DNA of 45,207 bases from Brevundimonas sp. UBA5866 (GTDB lineage: Bacteria; Pseudomonadota; Alphaproteobacteria; Caulobacterales; Caulobacteraceae). The position numbers and the translations under genes were made by a program. The notes beneath the pieces are model-generated. The model was not told where the DNA came from and ran no database searches. It worked only from the letters and a program-made list of their open reading frames with translations. Where the stretch lies: positions 1-45,207 of the forward strand of contig NZ_DJFS01000038.1 of NCBI RefSeq assembly GCF_002432125.1. Reading direction: 5' to 3'. This document shows positions 14,564 through 22,725 of this stretch, piece by piece (the stretch's first letter is position 1; each line of letters starts with the position of its first letter).

Positions 14564-16883
14564 TGCGGACATCTCCGATACTAACATGAAGATCGCTCCC
14601 CTGAGGGAACACCTTGGCTCCAGGCACTTCGGCTAGCGCAGCCCGAATTCCGGCCAACCTTTCCTCGGCATGAGCTAGTTGAGCACCGAAATTTGGCGCA
14701 GGGCTCGGGCGCGCCTTTAGGCGACCAATGTGCAACTCATATCGGTCCTTGAGTGTCTCAAGGTTCCTTTGCTCTTCAGGAGAGTCGGTGCGAGCCAAAT
14801 GATTACAAGAATTAAAGCACTCGAGATGTTTAACGCATGGGCTTGCTGCAAAGCTGTTCAGACAAAAGCCGTATGGCGTAAAATGCAAAGCTCCAGCTTC
14901 GGCGTTGAGGTAATCAAATGCTGCCTCATCACCAGATTCTTGCTGGATGCGTATAAAAGCTTTGACAACAGGACCCTGAATTTTCTGACCTCTAATGAGG
15001 TCAAACGCTCTGCGTGCGTGCTCTCCTAGTTTGGCTGCAGCTTTCAACGTCTGCGGCTCCATTTCGTCCAAATGCTCCGCAAGGGTGCGATGGTCGTAGA
15101 CGTAGCTTTGCGCGGTAGATCTGCGATTAAAACGTTTAGTAATTATCGTATCGGCCACACCCTGCCGGAAAAGCTCTGTATTTTGGAGGTGACGCAGGGA
15201 GTGAGGGTTAATCGAAATCTGCTTGAATCGATCAGTCTCTCCGTACCGACGGAATAAACGACCACCTTCACCATCACCCGATAGCTGCATCTCAAGGTCT
15301 TGTGTCGACATAGATTGGACACTGAAGTAGCGTTCTAAGTCGATGATCGCGTCGTGGGCAGCCTCGGCTCTTGCTCTACCAGGGAACAGAAATAACCGGT
15401 CCTTCAAACCAAATGTGCCTGAAGTTGACTTACCTAATCGGAGGTCTGGTAGCTTCGTGGGCATAGTCGTGCGTACGAATTTCTCCATATCCCCAGCAAG
15501 TACAAATAAGTTCCGCTTCGACACGCGCTCGCTAGGCTGCAGCTCTATAGGCCTTCCATCTGCCTCGCGAAGATAAAGCGACTGTTTCGTATTTGACTGA
15601 GCGCGACGAAAATAGTCATTCACTCGCGAGCTTGCACCTGAGGCCTTTAAGGCGTGACTTTGATGTGCTCTAATTTCATTGAGAACGCGGTTGTCGTAGT
15701 TCTGTCGATATTTTCGTTTGAGGGCATCGGGTACGTCTTCAACCGAAATTCGGATCATGCCCGTCATACGCGTGTAGGCGTCGGTCCACGTGAGAAGATC
15801 ATCAGCTTGGAAATCGGGGAATAGGCGTCCCGATTGCCTTTGCCGTTTTACGGTTACTCTGAGTGGATCTGTTATGGATCGCGCTCGAGCAATGCTCCCA
15901 GTGATGGAAGATGAGAGAAGCGCAGGGACGTGTTGAACTTTCTCTATAAATTCGAAGCGACGGGCATCTTGCCCTTGCTTTTCAGCAAAATGATGTAGAA
16001 GAAAATCGGGTCTATTAGGACCATATTTTCCAATCAAGGGGCGCTCAAAATCGCCCTGTGTCAGACAGGCGGCGGGCAGGGAGACTATTTCCCCAACTCT
16101 CAGGCCAGTACAAATAAGAATTTTAGCAGCTTATAAACGAACAACGTCAGAAACGGTTTCCGGATTGGCTGTATATGCTATCCTAAGAAGCTAAAATAGA
16201 TCTTCATCATTCGGCAATTTATCTTCAAAATGCTTCTGAGTTAAATCGGTTCTTAGGGATCTCGGACGTTTACTGTCTACTTGCCTCTTTGCTGCAAAAT
16301 TGACCTGTTTAACGCGTTGCGCGATTTCATTTTGCTCAACGCGGGCGACACAAGCTTGTTTTAAGGGGCGCGAATTCGCGATCCCGGTGCTGTCGAACCA
16401 GGTTGAAATGGTGGCTTGCAGAGTACTGCCTCGCTTACCAGATGCGGACATTAGCAATGCAGCGTTATAAGCGTTCCTCACTATATCGTGCGTAATATCC
16501 TCTGGCTTTACCGCATTGGCGCAGCCTGCGAGTACTCTAAAGCTTTCTCCAACATTGACCGCAAAGTTTCCTGGCGTGCGGCCCTTAATGAGAATGTCGT
16601 GAATGGCTATCGCTTTAAATAGCTCAATCCAGTGAGGCGACATAATAAACGGGGCTTCATTCCCAGTGACAGCCAATATTGCATCTCTAGCGGATGCGTT
16701 CACACCGAAGCTCGAAATTATTTTGCGTGGCCGCTCTATTTTTCCGGCTATGGCTGATAGGTCCCACCACTCATCCTTGCAAATTTTTCCGCTAGTGGGA
16801 TCGTATTGAGGATTCCAATTAATATTGTTTTGTTCTGCTCGAATTTTAGCAGTGGAGACAAAGCTAGAATACGGGCTGCTCAT
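14556..16883 (-). pseudogene. ginC: third tyrosine recombinase (GinC-like), broken by two in-frame stop codons
   Basis: Starts at ATG 16883 with GGAGG upstream and overlaps the end of ginB. The frame is open for 230 codons, meets TAG (16191-16193, codon 231), continues in the same frame for 19 coding-like codons, meets TAA (16131-16133, codon 251), then runs open to the TGA at 14556. The part after the stops carries the catalytic domain: ICTGLRVGEIVSLPAACL (catalytic Arg at codon 262), HSLRH (codons 561-565) and STAQSYVYDH (Tyr near codon 596), then a Cys/His-rich tail (CVKHLECFNSCNH). No standard start codon lies between the TAA and the first catalytic Arg, so no split product would be complete. 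Two nonsense mutations without indels suggest recent decay. Confidence 0.88.
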
Positions 16884-18369
16884 CGCTTCCTCCCACTTCC
16901 GCAGCCTCGATGATTGCTGACACACTCTCTAGGGTGGTGCGTAACTGCATCATTGCCGGCGAGACACGGTCGACGCGTTGCGGCTGATCGAAAGACTTAA
17001 CCACGGCCTCTAAGCTCTCGCGGACGCCCCGGTGAATTGCAGCGTCATTAACTGGCAAAAACTTGTGGCAGGTGTAGCAGGCAAGAACAGGGTTGCGTGT
17101 GCACGTCGATTGACCCGCATGGCAAGCGCCAATACCACTTATGGGTATGCCATGAGGCATACCAACGACCTGCTGATCAGGTGCCAATCTAAGCAGATTG
17201 GCGGCTGAAATCATATCGCCACGCTGGGCCGATGAAACTGCTTGATACACAGCTGAATTGCCCAGCGCAGCGTTCACTAGATCGTTCTGTGTGGGCGAAG
17301 CTTCGAAGTAAACGTTCGCTGCCGTGGTGTCTGTGTGGCCTAGGAAATCAGAGACCACTTCACGAGAAGCTCCATGATCTACCAACCTTTGGGCGCTAGT
17401 GTGCCTAAAATGATTAGGCGAGTAAGCGACTCCGGTAATCGATCTGGTGAGCGCCGAAAGCTTCCTTGAGCACGCCTGCGGATTCAACCCAAGGAACTTA
17501 TCTGAGGTATAATTGCGCACGCTTTGATACTTAAGAAAGATTGGACACCAACTCGCCTGAATTTTTCGTCGAACAATGCGACCAGTTTTCTCGTGCCGCT
17601 GCTTTATAAGCGTGACGGATATATGAACTGTGTTTTTATCAAAAATGCGTACATCATTTAACGTCAGCATGGCCATTTGCAGAGGCCGAAGGCCGAACTG
17701 AAACGCAATAGCGAGCAAACATAGATCTCTTAGGAAGTTCGGATCGAATATTTCAGTATCATTGGTCATTAATGCCGTATATTTATTTATGTATCTGACA
17801 ATTTTAGACCTATCCGCTAAAGAGATGAACGCGAAACCATCCGAAACAGATTTATATTTACTAGACGAAAACCCCGGTAGTCTTCTAATTAAGTCTCTGT
17901 CTGATGGTCGCCAATGAGCAATACTCCACTTAGCCATCCAGTGAAGAATTTGCCGAAGCGATTGAATATGGCGCTGAGGAAATTTATCTAGAATTTCTAA
18001 TGACCATCGCCCCATAAATTCAGAGGGGGACAAATCTTCACACAAGCGCTTAAAGTGAACGAAATCGCCAAAGTCGATGTTATTAAAAGAACTATAATAC
18101 TTTAATCCCGTAGCGATCTGATCACTTTGAATATATTCAAGCACCACCCTCATAACAACGGGGTCTGAGATAGTTCCTGCCTTTCGGAAATCAAGATTTA
18201 CGATTGAGCCCGAATGGTGAACCGCCCAAACACAGGATGAAATATCTCGTATCACACGATCCTTCTGTGCAAATTGATCATAATATCGAACCAGCGAGGG
18301 GAGGGGCGGAGGACTAAGTATTGAAGTTGTGGGGCGGTTTTCATCCCAAAGATCAAGCTGATTACCCAT
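16864..18369 (-). CDS. ginB: tyrosine recombinase/integrase, second of three (GinB-like)
   Basis: A 501-residue phage-integrase-family protein whose ATG overlaps the ginA stop (TAATG). The catalytic domain shows LAIAFQFGLRPLQMAML (first catalytic Arg), HFRHTSAQRL (His-x-x-Arg) and FLGHTDTTAANVYFEA with the nucleophilic Tyr. A C-terminal Cys-rich segment (CHAGQSTCTRNPVLACYTCHKF) could bind zinc, as in related recombinase trios. It appears intact. It probably acts with GinA and GinC in integrating and excising the island. Confidence 0.9.
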   Translation of the reverse strand: MGNQLDLWDENRPTTSILSPPPLPSLVRYYDQFAQKDRVIRDISSCVWAVHHSGSIVNLDFRKAGTISDPVVMRVVLEYIQSDQIATGLKYYSSFNNIDFGDFVHFKRLCEDLSPSEFMGRWSLEILDKFPQRHIQSLRQILHWMAKWSIAHWRPSDRDLIRRLPGFSSSKYKSVSDGFAFISLADRSKIVRYINKYTALMTNDTEIFDPNFLRDLCLLAIAFQFGLRPLQMAMLTLNDVRIFDKNTVHISVTLIKQRHEKTGRIVRRKIQASWCPIFLKYQSVRNYTSDKFLGLNPQACSRKLSALTRSITGVAYSPNHFRHTSAQRLVDHGASREVVSDFLGHTDTTAANVYFEASPTQNDLVNAALGNSAVYQAVSSAQRGDMISAANLLRLAPDQQVVGMPHGIPISGIGACHAGQSTCTRNPVLACYTCHKFLPVNDAAIHRGVRESLEAVVKSFDQPQRVDRVSPAMMQLRTTLESVSAIIEAAEVGGSDEQPVF

Positions 18370-19487
18370 TACGACTTGATCCTCCTCAGCGTGGCCAAGC
18401 TGTCATTGAATGTTTCCTCCCAGACAGCGGCGTGCATTGGATCAAAGTATGCGCGTGCATAATGGTAGGGCATCTCCGACGATCTGGACCATCCGAAGAA
18501 GGGCCGCAGCCTGTGAACGGCTTCTTCCAGTTCCATCCCACCATCGACAAAGCGCTGCAGCCGAAGCACAGCGGCAGTATGGCGTAATGAGTGAGGCGTG
18601 ATTTTATCTATCCGCCGGCTCGCCTGAATATCCCTCGACGGAGCGCTAAGGGTTCTATTTAGAATCTCGAACACATAATCCAGGGAGCTCGCAGAGAGCG
18701 GACTTCCTTCCGCAGACGTGAGCATAAACTCATGGGGAGGGTCGCCCCGGAAGCTCGTCAGATAGGTCTCCAAACCTCCGACGAGAGAAGCTGTCAGAGG
18801 AACTTGCCTAGTCGCCAAACTATTTTTCAGGCGAGCGGCCTTAGCGCGGGGGTCAACCGTCGAATGACTAGCGGCAATATCAAGCCAAAAGCGATTTTCT
18901 CCCACTTCGACGTCAAATTGCGATCGAAATGAGCCGACATTGAGTATCAGGAGTTCACTTTTTCTCAGACCAAGTTGCAGAAACAACATGAAAATCATGT
19001 AGTTCCGCCAACGGATTTCGTTAGTTCGAAATGGATTCTTGGAACTTTCCGGATGGACCAGTGAAAAGAGGTCTTCCAGCACCTCGTACGGAACGCAGCG
19101 AATATGGGGCGGTTTTATTCGGCGACGTGGCCGCAGCTGGCTATAACGGGCGGCCATAAATTGGAGCTTACGCTGCAATGAAAGTGCTTCAGAACCGGTG
19201 ATCTCTCTTAGAAACCCAAAGACGAAATCGGATACTAGCGGCCAGGTGCGATCATTTTCCGCATGCTGACGCGACAGTAGGAACGAGGACAACAGCGTGT
19301 CCATTGCGACCAGATCGGGTTCTGTGAGTGCAGAGTCTACATCGATTTGCGGCCGCATCGTTGAGGCATGTTGATATAAGGCATTCACGGCGTTGGCATA
19401 TTTTTCACGAGTTGAGACCGCCAAGTTCGCCTTAAAGAAATCAACCCAAATCGTGCCGCAGTACGCTGGCAAGCCAAGCTGGTTCAA
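18369..19487 (-). CDS. ginA: tyrosine recombinase/integrase, first of three (GinA-like)
   Basis: A 372-residue phage-integrase-family protein, first gene of the recombinase operon. It has an N-terminal SAM-like core-binding region (VSTREKYANAVNALYQHA), then MLFLQLGLRKSELLILNV (catalytic Arg), HSLRHTAAVLRLQRF (His-x-x-Arg) and FFGWSRSSEMPYHYARAYFD (Tyr). The only usable in-frame start is TTG at 19487 without a good ribosome site. Family-like residues (IPDNQLPLTGPVV) continue upstream in frame to a TAA at 19554, while an ATG with a fine AAGGA at 19545 lies in another frame, so the N-terminus may be damaged by a frameshift. Confidence 0.87.
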   Translation of the reverse strand: MNQLGLPAYCGTIWVDFFKANLAVSTREKYANAVNALYQHASTMRPQIDVDSALTEPDLVAMDTLLSSFLLSRQHAENDRTWPLVSDFVFGFLREITGSEALSLQRKLQFMAARYSQLRPRRRIKPPHIRCVPYEVLEDLFSLVHPESSKNPFRTNEIRWRNYMIFMLFLQLGLRKSELLILNVGSFRSQFDVEVGENRFWLDIAASHSTVDPRAKAARLKNSLATRQVPLTASLVGGLETYLTSFRGDPPHEFMLTSAEGSPLSASSLDYVFEILNRTLSAPSRDIQASRRIDKITPHSLRHTAAVLRLQRFVDGGMELEEAVHRLRPFFGWSRSSEMPYHYARAYFDPMHAAVWEETFNDSLATLRRIKS

Positions 19488-19788
19488 AACTACAGGACCG
19501 GTAAGTGGCAGCTGATTGTCGGGAATGGTTATGCTCGCTTCGCATAATATTCCTTAGGCGATAAACGGCCCAAGGCTTACACAGATGGTTTTGAGCCATA
19601 CCCTCGCTTGTAGCTGAAGCCCAGAAAACGGTGACGCGAACGCCTGCCCAGCCCCCCCCAAATGCCGTCGCGGGACGTGGATTCGCGAATGATTTGTCGA
19701 TAATGAAGCTTGACCGTTCTGTTGGAGATTCAGAGCGGTTTTACGCCTGCCGAGGGCCTGCTCGGTCGATTTGGAGTATTGTATTTCA
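19488..19788. other. intergenic gap at the island/chromosome junction
   Basis: About 300 bases without a convincing gene between ginA (minus) and the lipoprotein gene (plus). It contains the candidate attachment core at 19522-19553 and an eight-cytosine run near 19650-19660. The remaining open frames here have no ribosome sites and no recognisable protein character. Confidence 0.5.
19522..19553. repeat. inverted repeat with 7-bp spacer, candidate island attachment core
   Basis: On the plus strand GGAAT-GG-TTATGC, then the 7-base spacer TCGCTTC, then GCATAA-T-ATTCC. The inner arms TTATGC/GCATAA are perfect inverted repeats and the outer GGAAT/ATTCC also pair, offset by one base. Two recombinase-binding arms flanking a 6-8 bp spacer is the general form of tyrosine-recombinase crossover sites, and the site lies 35 bases upstream of ginA at the edge of the AT-rich module. 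No second copy was found by eye in the window. It could instead be an operator for the gin operon. Confidence 0.45.
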
Positions 19789-20205
19789 GTGTTTAGATTC
19801 ATCTTGCCGCTGCTTCTCGCAGCTGGCCTGACTGGGTGTCAGTTTATTCCCGGTACGGATAGCAACACCGTCGCCAAGGCTAAAGCAGCCGTGGCTGCCA
19901 AGCTGAAGGATCCGACCAGCGCTCTGTTTTCTGACATCAAGGTCGTTGAAGGTGGTGTCTGCGGTCAGGTGAACGGCAAGAACAGCTACGGTGCCTATGA
20001 AGGCAACACAGGCTTCGTTTGGTTTCTAGGTAGTGCGCACATTGAAGACGTGAATGCCGCACAAGATATCAATTCCCAACTGGAGCAATGCCTGTACCGC
20101 GCGCTTGCCAGCGCATGTACCGAGGGAAAATCTCTATACGGTAACAATGAATACGAAGCCTGTAACGAGGCAGCCCTCGAAGCAATAAGGCGCACTTACA
20201 GCTAG
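19789..20205 (+). CDS. small hypothetical lipoprotein
   Basis: About 138 residues with a lipoprotein signal peptide: FRFILPLLLAAGLTGC, where LTGC is the lipobox and Cys the acylated residue. The mature protein has AAVAAKLKDPTSALFSDIKV and VCGQVNGKNSYGAYEGNTGFVW, a pattern seen in small envelope proteins of alphaproteobacteria with no assigned function. Four further cysteines could form disulfides in the periplasm. The start is uncertain: GTG at 19789 fits the signal peptide best, TTG at 19771 would add six residues. It is the first ordinary chromosomal gene right of the island. Confidence 0.75.
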   Translation: MFRFILPLLLAAGLTGCQFIPGTDSNTVAKAKAAVAAKLKDPTSALFSDIKVVEGGVCGQVNGKNSYGAYEGNTGFVWFLGSAHIEDVNAAQDINSQLEQCLYRALASACTEGKSLYGNNEYEACNEAALEAIRRTYS

Positions 20206-20250
20206 ATTCGGAGGTGGCCTGAACGCCCTGCCCCAATCCGGCTAAAACCC

Positions 20251-20327
20251 TGGCGCGCCCTGCAGGACTCGAACCTGCAACCGTCCGCTTAGAAGGCGGG
20301 TGCTCTATCCGGTTGAGCTAAGGGCGC
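20251..20327 (-). tRNA. tRNA-Arg (anticodon UCU)
   Basis: Read on the minus strand: acceptor GCGCCCT pairing with AGGGCGC, D-arm TAGCTCAACCGGATAGAGC, anticodon arm CCGCC-TTCTAAG-CGG with anticodon TCT, T-arm with GGTTCGAGTCC, discriminator G and an encoded CCA. The 77 bases fold as a standard cloverleaf. It decodes AGA (and AGG by wobble). It is intact and about 700 bases from the gin module, so it does not look like the island's insertion site. Confidence 0.95.
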
Positions 20328-20401
20328 GTTGGGTGGTGAGCGGGCGAACTGGTAAGGGGGTTCGCGCTTTTCGACAAGATGTCAGAGGTCTGTAGATACA
20401 C

Positions 20402-20430
20402 AAAAGGCCGCCCCCAATAGGAACGGCCCT
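20402..20430 (-). terminator. probable Rho-independent terminator after the NDUFS4-like gene
   Basis: On the minus strand GGCCG pairs with CGGCC and is followed by TTTTGTG, about 25 bases after the stop of the gene at 20453. The stem is short and the loop long, so strength is uncertain. Confidence 0.5.
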
Positions 20431-20452
20431 GTGTTTCGCTATCTATGGTCGC

Positions 20453-20758
20453 TTAATGCGTCCACGAGACCTTACGGTCGGTCGCGAAATTATCGGCATA
20501 AGCCTTGATGATGGTCGGCGCTTCGTTCGGCTCGTGCAGGCGGAACGGAATGCCGTAACGCTCGGCATAGGCCACAGCGTCTTCCTTGGTTTCAAAGGTC
20601 AGGCGCACTTGGCCGTTCATGTCGGTCGTGCCGCTCCAGCCCATCAGCGGGTCATTGAAACGGGCCGACGCCGGCTCAAACTCAAGACGCCAGTCGCGCG
20701 ACTTGGCCTTGCCGGACTGCATAGCGGTCTTGGCCGGGCGATAGATGCGGGCGAGCAT
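20453..20758 (-). CDS. NADH dehydrogenase accessory subunit, NDUFS4-like (ETC complex I subunit region)
   Basis: About 101 residues matching the alphaproteobacterial homologue of the mitochondrial complex I subunit NDUFS4 (18 kDa). The N-terminus is MLARIYRPAKTAMQSGKAK, and the hallmark segments are WRLEFEP and MGWSGTTDMNGQVRLTF with EDAVAYAERYG. The start at 20758 has AGGA 8 bases upstream; an ATG at 20794 lacks one. It binds the peripheral arm of complex I at the inner membrane. It is encoded alone, away from the nuo operon, which is usual. Confidence 0.9.
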   Translation of the reverse strand: MLARIYRPAKTAMQSGKAKSRDWRLEFEPASARFNDPLMGWSGTTDMNGQVRLTFETKEDAVAYAERYGIPFRLHEPNEAPTIIKAYADNFATDRKVSWTH

Positions 20759-20844
20759 GGGCGGAATCCTCAACAAACAGTCGTGAGGGTCCATAGCGCC
20801 CCCTGCCCGTCGGGTCCAGCCATAGCTGAAGCTTTACCGTGCAA

Positions 20845-21147
20845 TCAGGCCGCTACGTGTGCCGTTCCGCCATCAATCCAGCGACGTGCCGCACGCTGGG
20901 CCTCTGCCAGCTCCTCGCTGCACATTTCCGCACTCATTTCCTTGCGGTACTCGCGTGCTTCAAGCGAGCCTTTCATGGCGGCCAGATTGAAGATCATGTG
21001 GGCGGATACGCGGTCCAACGGACATCCATCCTGACCGGATGAATAGGCCAGACCCAGTCTGAACAATGCCTCGCCGTCCATATCGGGGGTCGGCAGCGGC
21101 AGGTGGTCGCCATTGTGATCAGCGGCCGCGCCTTGAACACCAATCAT
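20845..21147 (-). CDS. small Sel1-repeat-like protein
   Basis: About 100 residues with one or two Sel1/TPR-like helical units: ALFRLGLAYSSGQDGCPLD, then RVSAHMIFNLAAMKGSLEAREYR and EELAEAQRAARRW. Sel1-type repeats form alpha-alpha scaffolds for protein contacts; the specific partner is unknown. The start at 21147 (MIGVQGAAADHNG) has GGAGG 8 bases upstream, preferred over ATG at 21162. No signal peptide or membrane segment is visible. Confidence 0.75.
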   Translation of the reverse strand: MIGVQGAAADHNGDHLPLPTPDMDGEALFRLGLAYSSGQDGCPLDRVSAHMIFNLAAMKGSLEAREYRKEMSAEMCSEELAEAQRAARRWIDGGTAHVAA

Positions 21148-21224
21148 CACAACATCCTCCATTTGGGGGCATTCTGCCCCTTCCCTGATGGATGCATTGA
21201 AATAACAGCGATCTGAAAGTTTGG

Positions 21225-21944
21225 TTAATGGCCACGCTGGCCGAACAAAACCTTGCGGGCCGCCTCTGCGTCCTTGCTGGCAAGGGTGATGTCACGGCGC
21301 AACTCGGCACCGACGATCTTTCCTTTTTCTACCGCAGGACGGGCCTTGATGCGGGCATGCCAGGCCTTCAGCTTGGGGAAGCTGTCGAGATCCTGTCCCT
21401 GCAATGTCGGGATGATCCACGGCCACGCCGCCATGTCGGCAATCGAATAGTCCCCCGCCAGATAGTCCCGATCCTGCAGGCGACGCTCGATCACGCTGTA
21501 GAGGCGGCGTGTCTCATTGGTGTATCGGCTGACTCCATAGGCCAGATGCCTTTGGTCATTGGTAATGGCCGGCGCATAATGGCGGAAATGGTGGGTTTGC
21601 CCGGCCATCGGCCCCAGACCGGCCATTTGCCAGAACAGCCACTGATCCACCTCGATGCGCGACCGCTCGTCAGCGCCGTAGAACTTGCCGGTTTTGCGGG
21701 CCAGATACTGTAGAATGGCACCGGATTCGAACAGGCTGATCGGTTTGCCGTCGGGGCCATCGTGATCGATGATCGCAGGCATGCGGCCATTCGGGCTCAA
21801 GGCCTGGAACTCGAGCGTGAACTGTTCACCCGTACCGATATTGATAGGCCGGATTTTATAGGCCAGCCCCATTTCCTCTAGAGCAATGCTGATCTTGATG
21901 CCGTTCGGTGTCGGCCAGAACCACAGTTCTATCGGCTGGGGCAT
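21225..21944 (-). CDS. glutathione S-transferase family protein, YfcG-like
   Basis: About 239 residues with an N-terminal thioredoxin-like GST domain (ELWFWPTPNGIKISIALEEMG, then NGRMPAIIDHDGPDG and LFESGAILQYLA) and an all-helical C-terminal domain (YLAGDYSIADMAAWPWI). The TPNG and FESGAIL motifs resemble the Nu-class YfcG/YghU glutathione-dependent disulfide oxidoreductases rather than classic conjugating transferases. The start at ATG 21944 is preceded by AGGAGAGG; GTG at 21947 is an alternative. Cytoplasmic, probably in thiol redox or detoxification. Confidence 0.9.
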   Translation of the reverse strand: MPQPIELWFWPTPNGIKISIALEEMGLAYKIRPINIGTGEQFTLEFQALSPNGRMPAIIDHDGPDGKPISLFESGAILQYLARKTGKFYGADERSRIEVDQWLFWQMAGLGPMAGQTHHFRHYAPAITNDQRHLAYGVSRYTNETRRLYSVIERRLQDRDYLAGDYSIADMAAWPWIIPTLQGQDLDSFPKLKAWHARIKARPAVEKGKIVGAELRRDITLASKDAEAARKVLFGQRGH

Positions 21945-22029
21945 CACCCTCTCCTTTTATACGTGCACTTCAAGCTCGGCCTTAATGGGTAGGACGATGA
22001 ACAAGTCCTGCCAATAGCTGACCATACAG

Positions 22030-22044
22030 TTCAGTTTCGGTTCA
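22030..22044 (+). promoter_or_regulatory. direct-repeat motif upstream of the first rcnB-like gene
   Basis: The sequence TTCAGTTTCGGTTCA contains two TTCA half-sites 11 bases apart, the spacing typical of OmpR/PhoB-family response-regulator sites. It begins 66 bases before the rcnB-like ATG. A near copy (13 of 15 identical) lies at exactly the same distance before the second rcnB-like gene. Regulator unknown. Confidence 0.5.
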
Positions 22045-22095
22045 GACAGGATTTTCCAATCTGCCCATCAGACAGGGATTTCTTCGGAGGCGATT

Positions 22096-22635
22096 ATGAA
22101 GTTCGCAACTAAAGCCGCAATCGCCGCACTGGCGTTGGCTACGACTGCCGCGCCCGTGCTGGCACAGGCTCAGGATCGCCATCACGACCGTCGCGGAGAC
22201 CATAGAGAGTACCGCGGTAATCGCCACGATGATCGTGGTCGCGGTCGCGACTGGCGCCCCGATCACCGCCCCCCGCCCCATCATGCCCGTCCGCAGGGAC
22301 GTCCGCACCACGCCGGTCCGGCGCGTTGGGAGCGCGGAAACCGTGATTGGTGGCGTGGCCGTGCGGAGTTCCGCGACTATCGCGGTGCGCGTAACGGTTA
22401 TTGGTACGCACCGGGCTATGGCTATTACCGCGTAGAGCCGCGTTACTATAACTATCGCTGGCGCACGGGAGCCTATCTGCCGTCGAGCTATCGCTCCTAT
22501 GTGGTGCGTGACCCGGGCTTCTATGGCCTGCGCCCTGCCCCGCGTGGCTATCGCTATGTGTACGCCGGAAACGACATTGTCATGATCGCCATTGCCACCG
22601 GCCTGATCACCAGCGTCCTGAACGGCATCTATTAA
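22096..22635 (+). CDS. RcnB family periplasmic protein, His/Arg-rich
   Basis: A 179-residue secreted protein: signal peptide AAIAALALATTAAPVLAQA, a His/Arg/Asp/Pro-rich low-complexity middle (about residues 26-95, with HH and PPPHH), and a C-terminal RcnB-type domain (YWYAPGYGYYRV, then WRTGAYLPSSYRSYVVRDP and APRGYRYVYAGNDIVMI). RcnB of E. coli is a periplasmic protein affecting nickel/cobalt homeostasis, but most members of this broad family are uncharacterised. GGAGG precedes the ATG. It is followed by a strong terminator and then a second family member. Confidence 0.85.
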   Translation: MKFATKAAIAALALATTAAPVLAQAQDRHHDRRGDHREYRGNRHDDRGRGRDWRPDHRPPPHHARPQGRPHHAGPARWERGNRDWWRGRAEFRDYRGARNGYWYAPGYGYYRVEPRYYNYRWRTGAYLPSSYRSYVVRDPGFYGLRPAPRGYRYVYAGNDIVMIAIATGLITSVLNGIY

Positions 22636-22671
22636 ACTGGTTTAGTTCCCGTCATCACAAACCAGTACCTT

Positions 22672-22704
22672 GGCCCCGCAGCATGTCCTGCGGGGCCTTT
22701 TTTA
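22672..22704 (+). terminator. Rho-independent terminator after the first rcnB-like gene
   Basis: GGCCCCGCA and TGCGGGGCC form a perfect 9-base-pair stem followed by TTTTTTA, 37 bases after the stop codon. It separates the two rcnB-like genes into independent transcripts. Confidence 0.9.
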
Positions 22705-22725
22705 TGCGCTTTCCTAAACAGCCCA

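Larger units (their letters stand above)
14108..19553 (-). mobile_element. GInt-like recombination module (ginABCD), probable right end of a genomic island
   Basis: Four overlapping minus-strand genes encode three large, mutually divergent tyrosine recombinases and a small coiled-coil protein, in the order described for GInt islands (ginA-ginB-ginC-ginD at one end, then cargo, then a short AT-rich far end). The module is richer in A+T than the flanking chromosome. By that layout the cargo begins left of ginD and would include the XRE, HigA-like and unknown genes and possibly the whole B12 locus. The opposite end was not found in the window. With ginC carrying two stop codons the element is probably not mobile unless complemented. 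Boundaries given are those of the module, not of the island. Confidence 0.75.

Noticed and set aside
19554..19802. 82-codon minus-strand frame right of ginA
   Set aside because: No ribosome site, no family features, and it overlaps the lipoprotein gene start.
20251..20327. tRNA-Arg as the island integration site
   Set aside because: The tRNA is intact, about 700 bases from the gin module with chromosomal genes between, and no repeated 3' tRNA fragment was seen near ginA.
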